Assembly: GCA_949289265.1 (NCBI GenBank)
Contig: CASENE010000060.1
Span: 1 to 64,000 of the forward strand
Length of the DNA stretch: 64,000 nt
Direction of reading: 5' to 3'
From: an uncultured Bacteroides sp.
GTDB lineage: Bacteria > Bacteroidota > Bacteroidia > Bacteroidales > Bacteroidaceae
Part shown: one piece after another, positions 8,615-15,575 of the stretch
How the letters are laid out: the number at the start of each line of letters is the position of its first letter
How positions within the stretch are numbered: position 1 is the stretch's first letter
The notes under the pieces: model-generated
What the model saw: the letters and a program-made list of their open reading frames with translations, nothing else
Told to the model about the DNA's origin: nothing
Databases searched by the model: none
Translations under genes and position numbers: made by a program

Positions 8615-8885
8615 GGGTGTGTCAGAGTAACTCAATTCCCCTCCTCCCCGGAGGAGGGGTGCCCAACGGGCGGGGTGGTAGGTAGGAAATAAAACCTTAG
8701 ATATAAGCTGACTATACTTCGCTACCACCTCCCCCTTCGGGTACTCCTCCTTCCCGAAGGAGGAGAATTAAGATACCACCTCCCCCTTCGGATACTCACT
8801 CCCTCCGGCTCCCCCCCGTTATCGGGGGAGGGCAACCTCCCCGGAGGAGGAGAATTGAGTTACCATCGTACATTCCGACACACCC
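8615..8885. repeat. MITE-like composite intergenic element, copy 4 (longest)
   Basis: Bounded by 9-bp terminal inverted repeats GGGTGTGTC (8615-8623) and GACACACCC (8877-8885), with a second inverted pair GTAACTCAATTC / GAATTGAGTTAC inside. It holds three CTCCTCC..GGAGGAG palindromes and CCCCCGTTATCGGGGG. There is no coding capacity. Confidence 0.8.
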
Positions 8886-8890
8886 TAAAC

Positions 8891-8978
8891 AAGCGGGCGT
8901 TATAACTCCGGCAAGCGGGGACTATAGTCCCGGCCGGCGGGGAGTTAAGTCCCAGCAGGCGGGCATTATAACCCCAGC
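8891..8978. repeat. 22-bp palindromic-core tandem array, locus 2 (4 units)
   Basis: Units start at 8891, 8913, 8935 and 8957. Unit 2 contains the perfect palindrome GGGACTATAGTCCC. Unit 4 overlaps the last codons and the TAA stop of the MarR gene. Confidence 0.9.
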
Positions 8979-9358
8979 AGGCGGACGACTTCGCGCCCGT
9001 CCGCGTCGCGCGACAGTTCCAGGCCGGGGGGCAGGTCGAGCCCCTGCTCCTTCAGGCGGGACAGCAGGGCGCGGCCCTTGCGGGTGAGGGCGAAGAACAT
9101 CTGCCGCTTGTCCTCCCGGCCCAGGCGGCGCGCCACGAGGCCCTTGTCTTCCACGGCGCGCAGGGTCTTCGAGGCGTGCGAGGCGGTGAGGCCCGTGCAG
9201 GCCACCACGTCGCCCGCCGACAGCGTGTCGTCGCCCAGGCTGCACATCACCATCGCCTCGTTCAGCGTCAGTCCGTAGGCCTCGGCCAAGCGCGCCTCCA
9301 GAGCGGCCAGGGCCTTCAGGAGGTCGCGCATGGCGCAAATACACAATATCTTTTCCAT
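8966..9358 (-). CDS. MarR-family transcriptional regulator
   Basis: 130 residues. The winged-helix pattern is clear: LTLNEAMVMCSL, then LSAGDVVACTGLTASHASKTLRAVEDKGLVARR (recognition helix) and the wing REDKRQMFFALTRKGRALL. MarR dimers repress promoters and are often released by small molecules or oxidation. Cysteines at about 6, 8, 39 and 54 make a thiol-redox switch conceivable; this is inference. It lies 9 bp downstream of the sulfur-transfer flavoprotein gene on the same strand, so it is almost certainly co-transcribed and probably regulates it. The C-terminal GL and the stop codon are encoded by the 22-bp repeat. Confidence 0.88.
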   Translation of the reverse strand: MEKILCICAMRDLLKALAALEARLAEAYGLTLNEAMVMCSLGDDTLSAGDVVACTGLTASHASKTLRAVEDKGLVARRLGREDKRQMFFALTRKGRALLSRLKEQGLDLPPGLELSRDADGREVVRLLGL

Positions 9359-9367
9359 AGGCCCGGC

Positions 9368-11842
9368 TCAGATGAAGAGGTTCATGTCCGCCCCGTCGGC
9401 CCGGCCCATGTAGGTGGCCACGCCGCCCGTGCTCACTTCGTCCAGCAACTCTTCGCGCCGCACGCCCATCACGTCCATCGACATCTGGCAGGCGATGAAC
9501 TCCACGCCGTTGTCCAGCGCCTGGCGTCGGAGCGACTCGAGCGAGTCCACGCCCTTCAGCTGCATGACGCGGCGCATCATCCGCGCGCCCAGGCCGCCCA
9601 TGTTCATCTTGGAGAGGCCGAGGCGGCGCGAGTCGGAGGGCATCATCCAGGCGAACATCCGCCCGAAGAGGTCTTTGGCCACGGCGGGCTTGCGCTCTTT
9701 CTTGATGACGTTCAGCCCCCAGAAGGTGAAGAAGATGGTGACGGGCGCGCCCGTGGCCGCCGCGCCGTTGGCCAGCACGAAGGTGGCCAGGGCCTTGTCC
9801 AGGTCGTCGCTGAAGAGGATGAAGGTCTTGCCCCGCTTGCCTGCCGCGGCGGCGGGCGTGTCCGGCGTGCCGGCGGGCGCGGACGAGGGGTCGGCGCAGG
9901 CCACGCGCACGCGGTAGACGCCCTGGTGTTCCGTCCGTCCCAGGAAGCGGTGGCCCGTAGTGCGGCACCAGGCCTCGGCGTCGCGGGGGAAAGCGGAGTC
10001 TGTGGCGCTCACCTCCAGGCACTGCCCGGGCTTCAGTCCGTCCACGCCTTTCTTCAGCTTCAGTATCGGCCCGGGGCATTGCACGCCGCAGGCATTGACG
10101 CGCACCACGTCCTCGTCGGCGACATCGGAAGCGGGGGCAGCGGCATCGGGAGCAGCGGACGGGGCGGACGAGGGACACGCGTCGGGCAGGGGCACGGGCG
10201 CGGTGGCGGCGCGGTAGGTTCGGATGCCGCCCACGAGGTTGCGCACGTCGGCGAATCCGTTGTCGCGCAGGATGTTGCTGGCCAGGTAGCCGCGCAGGCC
10301 CACGCCGCAGTACACCCACACGGGCTTGTCGCGGGGGATTTCGTCCAAGCGGTCGCGCAGGTCGTCCAGCGGCAGGTTGACGGCGCCGGGGATGGCCCCC
10401 AGGGCATATTCGTCGGCCGTGCGCACGTCCACCAGCGTCACCCCGCCCAGGTCGGCCTGCTGCAGCTCGCGCCAGTACAGGGGCCTCATCTTCCCGCTCA
10501 AGATGTTGCCGGCCACGTATCCGATGATGGCCACGGGGTCTTTGGCCGACGAGAAGGGGGGCGCGTAGGCGTGCTCCAACAGGGTGAGGTCGTCCACGGT
10601 GCCGCCCCGCTTGATGACCAGGGCCAGTTCGTCGATGCGCTTGTCCACGCCGTCGCAGCCCACAATCTGCGCCCCATACAGCCGCCCGTCCGCAGGCGAG
10701 AAGGTAATCTTGATGCTCATCTGCCGCGCTCCGGGATAGTAGCCGGCGTGCGAGGCGGGATGCGTGGTGGCCGACAGGCAGTCGATGCCCATCTGCCGCA
10801 ACCGTTTGGCAGGCAGGCCGGTCGAGGCCACGGTGAGGTCGAACACGCGGGCGATGGAGGTGCCGATGGAGCCCTCGTACTTGCGGCTGTTGCCGAAGAC
10901 GATGTTGTCGGCCACCAGGCGCGCCTGGCGGTTGGCCGGCCCGGCCAGGAAGTTCAGCCAGGGCTTGCCCGTGAGGGGGTGCGGGTATTCGATGGCGTCG
11001 CCCACGGCATAGATGTCCGCGTCCGACGTCTGCAGGTATTCGTTCACCCGGATGCCGCGCGCCTCGCCGATGTCCAGCCCGGCTTCGGCGGCCAGGCGCG
11101 TCTCCGCCCGCACGCCGATGGACAGCAGCACCATGTCCACCTCCAGCTCCAGGCCCGACTTCAGCGCGACGCCCAGCCCCGCGCCCGCCGGCCGGAAGGA
11201 CTCGACGGCCTGGTTCAGATACAGCTTCACGCCCTTTTGCAGCAGGTGCTCGTGCACCAGCGCGGCCATCGAATAGTCCATGGGGCCCATCACCTGCGGG
11301 GCCATCTCCACCACCGACACTTCCACGCCGGCATGCACCAGGTTTTCCGCCATCTCCAGGCCGATGAACCCTCCGCCCACGATGACGGCCCTCCGCACCG
11401 GCTTGCGGCTCAGGTATTGCTTGATGCGGTCCGTGTCGTCCACGTTGCGCAGGGTGAAGACGCCCTCCAGGTCGATGCCCGGCAGGGGTGGGCGCACGGG
11501 CGACGCTCCCGGCGACAGCAGCAGCTTGTCGTACGCCTCGCGGTAGGTCTGCCCGTCGGCGGTGCGCACGGTCACCTCCTTGCGGGCGCGGTCGATGGAC
11601 ACGGCCTCGGCCCCGGTGCGCACGTCGATGCGGAACCGCCGTCCGAAGGCTTCGGGCGTCTGCACGAACAGGCGGTCGCGCTCGCTGATGACGCCGCCGA
11701 TGTAATAGGGCAGGCCGCAATTGGCATACGAGATATATTTGCCTTTCTCCAGCAGGACTATCTCCGCCTGCTCGGTGTTGCGACGGATGCGGGCCGCCGC
11801 CGTGGCTCCTCCGGCCACTCCTCCTACGATGACAATCTTCAT
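9368..11842 (-). CDS. CoA-disulfide reductase / rhodanese / TusA / DsrE four-domain fusion
   Basis: 824 residues. About 1-450 is an FAD/NAD(P)-dependent pyridine nucleotide disulfide oxidoreductase: IVGGVAGGATAAARIRR binds FAD, SYANCGLPYYIGG carries the single redox cysteine typical of CoA-disulfide reductases, and AVIVGGGFIGLEMAENL binds NAD(P)H. About 460-550 is a rhodanese domain with active loop CGVGLRG. An Ala/Pro/Ser linker follows, then a TusA domain (NACGVQCPGPILKLKKG, CxxCPGP-like). From about 690 it is a DsrE/F-like domain (LFSDDLDKALATFVLANGAAA, FFTFWGLNVIKK). Family knowledge suggests persulfide or CoA-persulfide handling with sulfur relayed between domains. It is cytosolic; there is no signal. 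It probably forms an operon with the MarR gene. Confidence 0.93.
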   Translation of the reverse strand: MKIVIVGGVAGGATAAARIRRNTEQAEIVLLEKGKYISYANCGLPYYIGGVISERDRLFVQTPEAFGRRFRIDVRTGAEAVSIDRARKEVTVRTADGQTYREAYDKLLLSPGASPVRPPLPGIDLEGVFTLRNVDDTDRIKQYLSRKPVRRAVIVGGGFIGLEMAENLVHAGVEVSVVEMAPQVMGPMDYSMAALVHEHLLQKGVKLYLNQAVESFRPAGAGLGVALKSGLELEVDMVLLSIGVRAETRLAAEAGLDIGEARGIRVNEYLQTSDADIYAVGDAIEYPHPLTGKPWLNFLAGPANRQARLVADNIVFGNSRKYEGSIGTSIARVFDLTVASTGLPAKRLRQMGIDCLSATTHPASHAGYYPGARQMSIKITFSPADGRLYGAQIVGCDGVDKRIDELALVIKRGGTVDDLTLLEHAYAPPFSSAKDPVAIIGYVAGNILSGKMRPLYWRELQQADLGGVTLVDVRTADEYALGAIPGAVNLPLDDLRDRLDEIPRDKPVWVYCGVGLRGYLASNILRDNGFADVRNLVGGIRTYRAATAPVPLPDACPSSAPSAAPDAAAPASDVADEDVVRVNACGVQCPGPILKLKKGVDGLKPGQCLEVSATDSAFPRDAEAWCRTTGHRFLGRTEHQGVYRVRVACADPSSAPAGTPDTPAAAAGKRGKTFILFSDDLDKALATFVLANGAAATGAPVTIFFTFWGLNVIKKERKPAVAKDLFGRMFAWMMPSDSRRLGLSKMNMGGLGARMMRRVMQLKGVDSLESLRRQALDNGVEFIACQMSMDVMGVRREELLDEVSTGGVATYMGRADGADMNLFI

Positions 11843-12117
11843 GTTCTATGTGTTTAGGGGGTTATGATACGTTTTCCAATCTTTCGGTTTCCTTTTCCGC
11901 CGCGCTCCGGACGCCCTCCTCCCGTCGGCACGAAGGCGTGTCTCCCACAACGGAAGATACGCGCCGGGGCGCCTGTCCGCAACCCTCCGGAACGGGCGTC
12001 GCACCCGGACGAATGTTTTCTTATGGAAACTTTTGCAAAGGAAAGTATTTCTTGCGGACTGAAAAACTTTCCGGCGGAAAACTTTATTACCGTTAACAAT
12101 TATTGGGATAACCGGGC
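11843..12117. other. Intergenic region upstream of the sulfur-transfer operon
   Basis: No gene is supported here. The minus-strand sequence TTCCTTTGC near 12035 is a weak candidate -7 element for the operon. The rest shows no repeat or structure I can defend. Confidence 0.4.
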
Positions 12118-12282
12118 GGAGGGAGTTTGAGGGAGTTAGAAGGAGTTAGAGGGAGTTATCGCTTCGCTCAGGGAGTTAGAGGCCGATAGTTGGCCAATGG
12201 AAAGCAAGGGTATTGTCCTCTAACTCCCTATCACTCCCTCTAACTCCTTGAGCGAAGCGATAACTCCCTCCGACTCCCCCGC
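12118..12282. repeat. GGAGTTAG decamer hairpin
   Basis: The left arm (12118-12183) is tandem GAGGGAGTTA with an embedded TATCGCTTCGCTC. The right arm (about 12217-12282) is its reverse complement in matching order, including GAGCGAAGCGATA. Arms of roughly 60 bp could form one long cruciform or RNA hairpin with a short loop. Confidence 0.85.
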
Positions 12283-12344
12283 CCGCCCGACGCATTTCTG
12301 AAGAAATAAAGCCCCAAAGCATAGGCTATCACAAGGATATTCCT

Positions 12345-12352
12345 TACTTTTG
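12345..12352 (+). promoter_or_regulatory. Bacteroidetes-type -7 element for the M28 peptidase gene
   Basis: TACTTTTG matches TAnnTTTG, 31 bp from the ATG. Confidence 0.65.
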
Positions 12353-12383
12353 CGCCCATACTTTCCTTAAACACCAGCCAACC

Positions 12384-13394
12384 ATGCACAAGATAGTATG
12401 GGGAATAGCCTGCCTGGCCTGTTGGGCCGCCGGGCTGCAGGCGCAATCGCCCCGAGAGAAAGGATTGCAAGCCATCACGCAAGAGCGCGCGGAGGCCATC
12501 GTGGAGTTTCTGGCCGACGACGACCTGCAAGGCCGCGAAGCCGGACAGGCGGGCAGCCGCATCGCCGCGCGCTACCTGGCCTCGGAACTGAAAGAAGCCG
12601 GCATCGCCCCCCTGCCCCTCACCGGCGGCACCTATCGCCAACCCTTCGAGGCGTGCGCGCCCGAGCGGCAACGGAAGGGACGCTGGCAGGTGCACCCCGA
12701 CTCGCTGGCCCGCCTCAAGCAGGGCACGCACCGCAGCCTGCGGATGGCCAACGTCCTGGGCTGGATTCCCGGCCGGCGGGCGGACGAGTATGTCGTCGTG
12801 GGGGCGCACTACGACCACCTGGGCACAGACCCCTCGCTGGCGGGCGACTCCATCTACAACGGGGCGGACGACAACGCCTCGGGCGTCTCCGCCGTGCTGC
12901 AGATAGCGCGCGCCTTCGTGCGGACGGGACGGCAGCCGCTGCGCAACGTCGTCTTCGCTTTCTGGGACGGGGAGGAAAAGGGACTGCTGGGCTCGCGACA
13001 CTTCGTGCAGGCCTGCCCCTTCGCCGCCCAAATCAAGGGATACCTGAACTTCGACATGATAGGACGCAACAACCGGCCGGAGCAGCCGCGACACGTGGTC
13101 TACTTCTACACCGCCTCGTGCCCCGACTTCGGCCGCTGGTTGCAGGAGGACATCCGCACCTACGGCCTGCGCCTGGAGCCCGACTACCGGCCGTGGGACC
13201 GGCCCGACGGCGGCAGCGACAACGCTTCGTTCGCCCGGAGGGACATCCCCGTCATCTGGTATCACACGGACGGACACCCGGACTATCACCTGCCCTCCGA
13301 CCACGCCGACCGCCTCAACTGGGAGAAACTGACGGACATCACCCGCGCCGCCTTCCTCAACGCGTGGAACCTGGCGAACGAAGAAACGTATTAG
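12384..13394 (+). CDS. Secreted M28-family zinc aminopeptidase
   Basis: 336 residues with a signal peptide (MHKIVWGIACLACWAAGLQAQ). The M28 di-zinc ligand set can be read in order: H142 in HYDHLG, D162 in GADDNASG, E197-E198 (catalytic base and ligand) in DGEEKG, D224 in FDMIGRNN, and a late His in HPDYHLPSDH. A PA-like insertion is absent, so this is the compact form. It should hydrolyse N-terminal amino acids or short peptides in the periplasm or outside the cell. It stands alone, with its own promoter just upstream and a TTGAC-family repeat block downstream. Confidence 0.93.
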   Translation: MHKIVWGIACLACWAAGLQAQSPREKGLQAITQERAEAIVEFLADDDLQGREAGQAGSRIAARYLASELKEAGIAPLPLTGGTYRQPFEACAPERQRKGRWQVHPDSLARLKQGTHRSLRMANVLGWIPGRRADEYVVVGAHYDHLGTDPSLAGDSIYNGADDNASGVSAVLQIARAFVRTGRQPLRNVVFAFWDGEEKGLLGSRHFVQACPFAAQIKGYLNFDMIGRNNRPEQPRHVVYFYTASCPDFGRWLQEDIRTYGLRLEPDYRPWDRPDGGSDNASFARRDIPVIWYHTDGHPDYHLPSDHADRLNWEKLTDITRAAFLNAWNLANEETY

Positions 13395-13410
13395 CAGGAG
13401 AGGATTAGTA

Positions 13411-13573
13411 GTTAACAAGTTGACAAGGCTACAGGCTACGAGGGCTGTTCCTTATAGTCTCGTTAACTTGTCAACTCGTCAACTAATAATAAAGACAGAG
13501 ACGGATTGACGCGGCTACAGACCACAAGGGCTGTACCTTGTAGTCTCGTCCACTGGTCAACTCGTCAACTATA
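13411..13573. repeat. TTGAC/CTACAAG hairpins, two tandem copies
   Basis: Copy 1 is about 13411-13483 and copy 2 about 13505-13573. Each has a left arm (GTTGACAAGGCTACAGGC...) and a complementary right arm (CTTGTAGTCTCGTTAACTTG...). They lie in the leader of the next gene. Confidence 0.8.
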
Positions 13574-13585
13574 ATACTAACAAAT

Positions 13586-14818
13586 ATGGTACTAAACTAC
13601 ATCTGGGTGGCGTTCTTCGTCATAGCCTTCGTCGTGGCGCTGGGAAAGCTGCTGCTGACGGGCGACACCGCCATCTTCACCGAACTGGTGAACTCCACGT
13701 TCGCCTCGTCAAAGAACGCCTTCGAGATTTCGCTGGGGCTGACGGGCCTGCTATCGCTGTGGCTGGGTCTGATGAAGATTGGCGAGAACAGCGGCATGAT
13801 CAGCGCCCTGTCGCGCTGGCTCAGCCCCGTGTTCTGCCGCCTCTTCCCCGACATCCCCAAGGGACATCCCGCCATGGGCTCCATCTTCATGAACCTCTCG
13901 GCCAACATGCTGGGACTGGACAACGCCGCCACCCCCCTGGGCCTGAAGGCCATGAAGGAGCTGCAGGAGCTGAACCCGCGCAAGGACACGGCCACCAACC
14001 CGATGATCATGTTCCTCGTCATCAACACGTCGGGACTGATACTCATCCCGGTGAGCATCATGATGTATCGCGCGCAGCTGGGCGCGGCGCAGCCCACGGA
14101 CATCTTCATCCCCACGCTGCTCACCTCGGCCGTCTCGACCACGGTGGGCGTCATAGCCGTCAGCCTCGCGCAACGCATCAACCTGCTGTGCCGACCCATC
14201 CTCATCCTGGTGGGGTGCATCAGCGTGTTCTTCGCCGCGCTCGTCTGGCTGTTCGTCAGCGTGGGGCGCGACGAGATGGGCACCTGGTCCACGCTGGCGG
14301 CCAACGTCATCCTGTTCTGCATCATCCTGCTGTTCATCGTGTGGGGGCTGTGGAAGCGCATCAATGTCTACGACGCCTTCATCGAGGGGGCCAAGGAAGG
14401 ATTCACCACCGCCGTGCGCATCATCCCCTACCTGGTGGCCTTCCTGGTGGGCATCGCCGTGTTCCGCTCGTCGGGCGCGATGGACCTGCTCATCGACGGC
14501 ATCCGCCAGGCGGTGGCCCTGTGCGGCATCGACACCAGCTTTGTGGGCGCGCTGCCCACGGCCCTGATGAAAGCCCTGAGCGGCAGCGCGGCCAACGGGC
14601 TGATGATAGACACGATGGAACAGTACGGCGCCGACTCGTTCGTGGGCCGCATGAGCTGCGTGGCCCGCGGCGCGAGCGACACGACGTTCTACATCCTGGC
14701 CGTCTACTTCGGCAGCGTGGGCATCACCAAGACGCGCAACGCCGTGACCTGCGGGCTGATAGCCGACCTGTCGGGCGTCGTCGCGGCCATCGTCATCAGC
14801 TACCTGTTCTTCTTCTGA
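13586..14818 (+). CDS. SpmA-SpmB fused nucleoside-recognition (Gate) domain membrane protein
   Basis: 410 residues, with about ten hydrophobic helices. It carries two Gate (nucleoside-recognition) modules: residues about 40-170 (SLGLTGLLSLWLGLMKIGENSG, SANMLGLDNAATPLG) resemble SpmA and about 260-410 (GLMIDTMEQYGADSFVGRMSC, RGASDTTFYILAVYFGSVG) resemble SpmB. In spore formers SpmA/SpmB help dehydrate the spore core; in Bacteroidales, which do not sporulate, the role is unknown, and transport of a nucleoside or related solute is only a guess. The TGA stop shares its last two bases with the first unit of a 22-bp array. Confidence 0.85.
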   Translation: MVLNYIWVAFFVIAFVVALGKLLLTGDTAIFTELVNSTFASSKNAFEISLGLTGLLSLWLGLMKIGENSGMISALSRWLSPVFCRLFPDIPKGHPAMGSIFMNLSANMLGLDNAATPLGLKAMKELQELNPRKDTATNPMIMFLVINTSGLILIPVSIMMYRAQLGAAQPTDIFIPTLLTSAVSTTVGVIAVSLAQRINLLCRPILILVGCISVFFAALVWLFVSVGRDEMGTWSTLAANVILFCIILLFIVWGLWKRINVYDAFIEGAKEGFTTAVRIIPYLVAFLVGIAVFRSSGAMDLLIDGIRQAVALCGIDTSFVGALPTALMKALSGSAANGLMIDTMEQYGADSFVGRMSCVARGASDTTFYILAVYFGSVGITKTRNAVTCGLIADLSGVVAAIVISYLFFF

Positions 14819-14904
14819 CCGGGGACTACTGCGCCACCGACCGGGCGTTACTACGCCAGCGGGCGGGGAGTACTATGCCAGCGGGCGGGGATTATAAGGC
14901 CAGG
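14817..14904. repeat. 22-bp palindromic-core tandem array, locus 3 (4 units)
   Basis: Units start at 14817, 14839, 14861 and 14883. The first unit begins at the G of the preceding gene's TGA stop. Confidence 0.9.
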
Positions 14905-14910
14905 GGAAAA

Positions 14911-14957
14911 GAGCGGAAGGAGTGAGAAGACAGCTTTCTCCAACTCCTTCCGACTCG
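14911..14957. terminator. Inverted repeat between the Gate-domain gene and ybeY
   Basis: GGAAGGAGT (14915-14923) and ACTCCTTCC (14943-14951), with inner GAGAA/TTCTC pairing, form a hairpin. There is no clear T-run, so it may be structural rather than a true terminator. Confidence 0.4.
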
Positions 14958-14997
14958 CTACTGAAACAGAGTAATTCATCCAAAAAACATCTCTCCC

Positions 14998-15423
14998 ATG
15001 ATTACCTACCAAACCGAAGGCGTGGCCCTGCCCGACATCGACCGCAGGCAGACCACCGAATGGATCAAGGCCGTGGCAGCCAGCTACGGCAAGCGCGTGG
15101 GCGACATCGCCTACATCTTTTGCTCGGACGAGAAGATTCTGGAGGTGAACCGACAGTATCTGCAGCACGACTATTACACGGACATCATCACCTTCGACTA
15201 TTGCGAGGGCAACCGCCTCAACGGCGACCTCTTCATCAGCCTGGACACCGTGCGCACCAACGCCGAGCAGTTCGCCGACGGCGACTACCGCCGCGAACTG
15301 CACCGCGTCATCATCCACGGCATCCTGCACCTGTGCGGCATCAACGACAAGGGCCCGGGCGAACGCGAAATCATGGAGGCGGCCGAGAACCGGGCACTGG
15401 CGTTGAGAGGCAGGGATGAGTGA
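14998..15423 (+). CDS. ybeY: Endoribonuclease YbeY (rRNA maturation factor)
   Basis: 141 residues. The zinc site reads HGILHLCGINDKGPGE, a variant of the usual HGxLHLxGxDH in which the last His is replaced but two His remain. Upstream are the typical DIAYIFCSDEKILEVNRQYL and DIITFDYCEGNRLNGDLFIS segments. YbeY trims the 16S rRNA 3' end and supports ribosome quality control. The gene is convergent with the GH78 gene. Its final codons (RDE) and TGA run straight into a TAATCAC-family repeat. Confidence 0.93.
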   Translation: MITYQTEGVALPDIDRRQTTEWIKAVAASYGKRVGDIAYIFCSDEKILEVNRQYLQHDYYTDIITFDYCEGNRLNGDLFISLDTVRTNAEQFADGDYRRELHRVIIHGILHLCGINDKGPGEREIMEAAENRALALRGRDE

Positions 15424-15575
15424 TTAGTGATTAGGGGTTAGTGATTAGTGATTAATACGTGCGAACAAGACTCGCGTGCAACCCGTTTTCCATTCACCAT
15501 TAATCACTAACCCCTAATCACTAATCCCTAACCCCTAATCACTCATCCCTAATCACTAACCCCTAATCACTAATC
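15417..15575. repeat. TAATCAC-family long hairpin between convergent genes
   Basis: The left arm is GATTAGTGATTAGGGGTTAG-type heptads; the right arm is TAATCACTAACCCCTAATCAC-type. About 60 bp without the repeat separate them. The repeat touches the stop codons of both ybeY (+) and the GH78 gene (-), so it may act as a bidirectional transcript end. Confidence 0.85.

Noticed and set aside
8922..11720. A 932-residue minus-strand frame overlapping the sulfur-transfer gene
   Set aside because: Out-of-frame reading of the four-domain flavoprotein; Arg/Pro/Ala-rich with no motif.
12398..13408. Second frame of equal length overlapping the M28 peptidase gene
   Set aside because: Arg/Gly/Pro-rich shifted frame; the 12384 frame has the signal peptide and the complete M28 zinc site.
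13586..14818. Sporulation function for the SpmA-SpmB-like protein
   Set aside because: The organism is a Bacteroidales and no other sporulation gene is present; the domain is shared with non-sporulation transporters.
15349..15375. Possible inactivation of YbeY because the third metal His is missing from HGxLHLxGxDH
   Set aside because: The rest of the domain is intact, and I cannot exclude that Bacteroidales use a variant ligand; no frameshift is visible.
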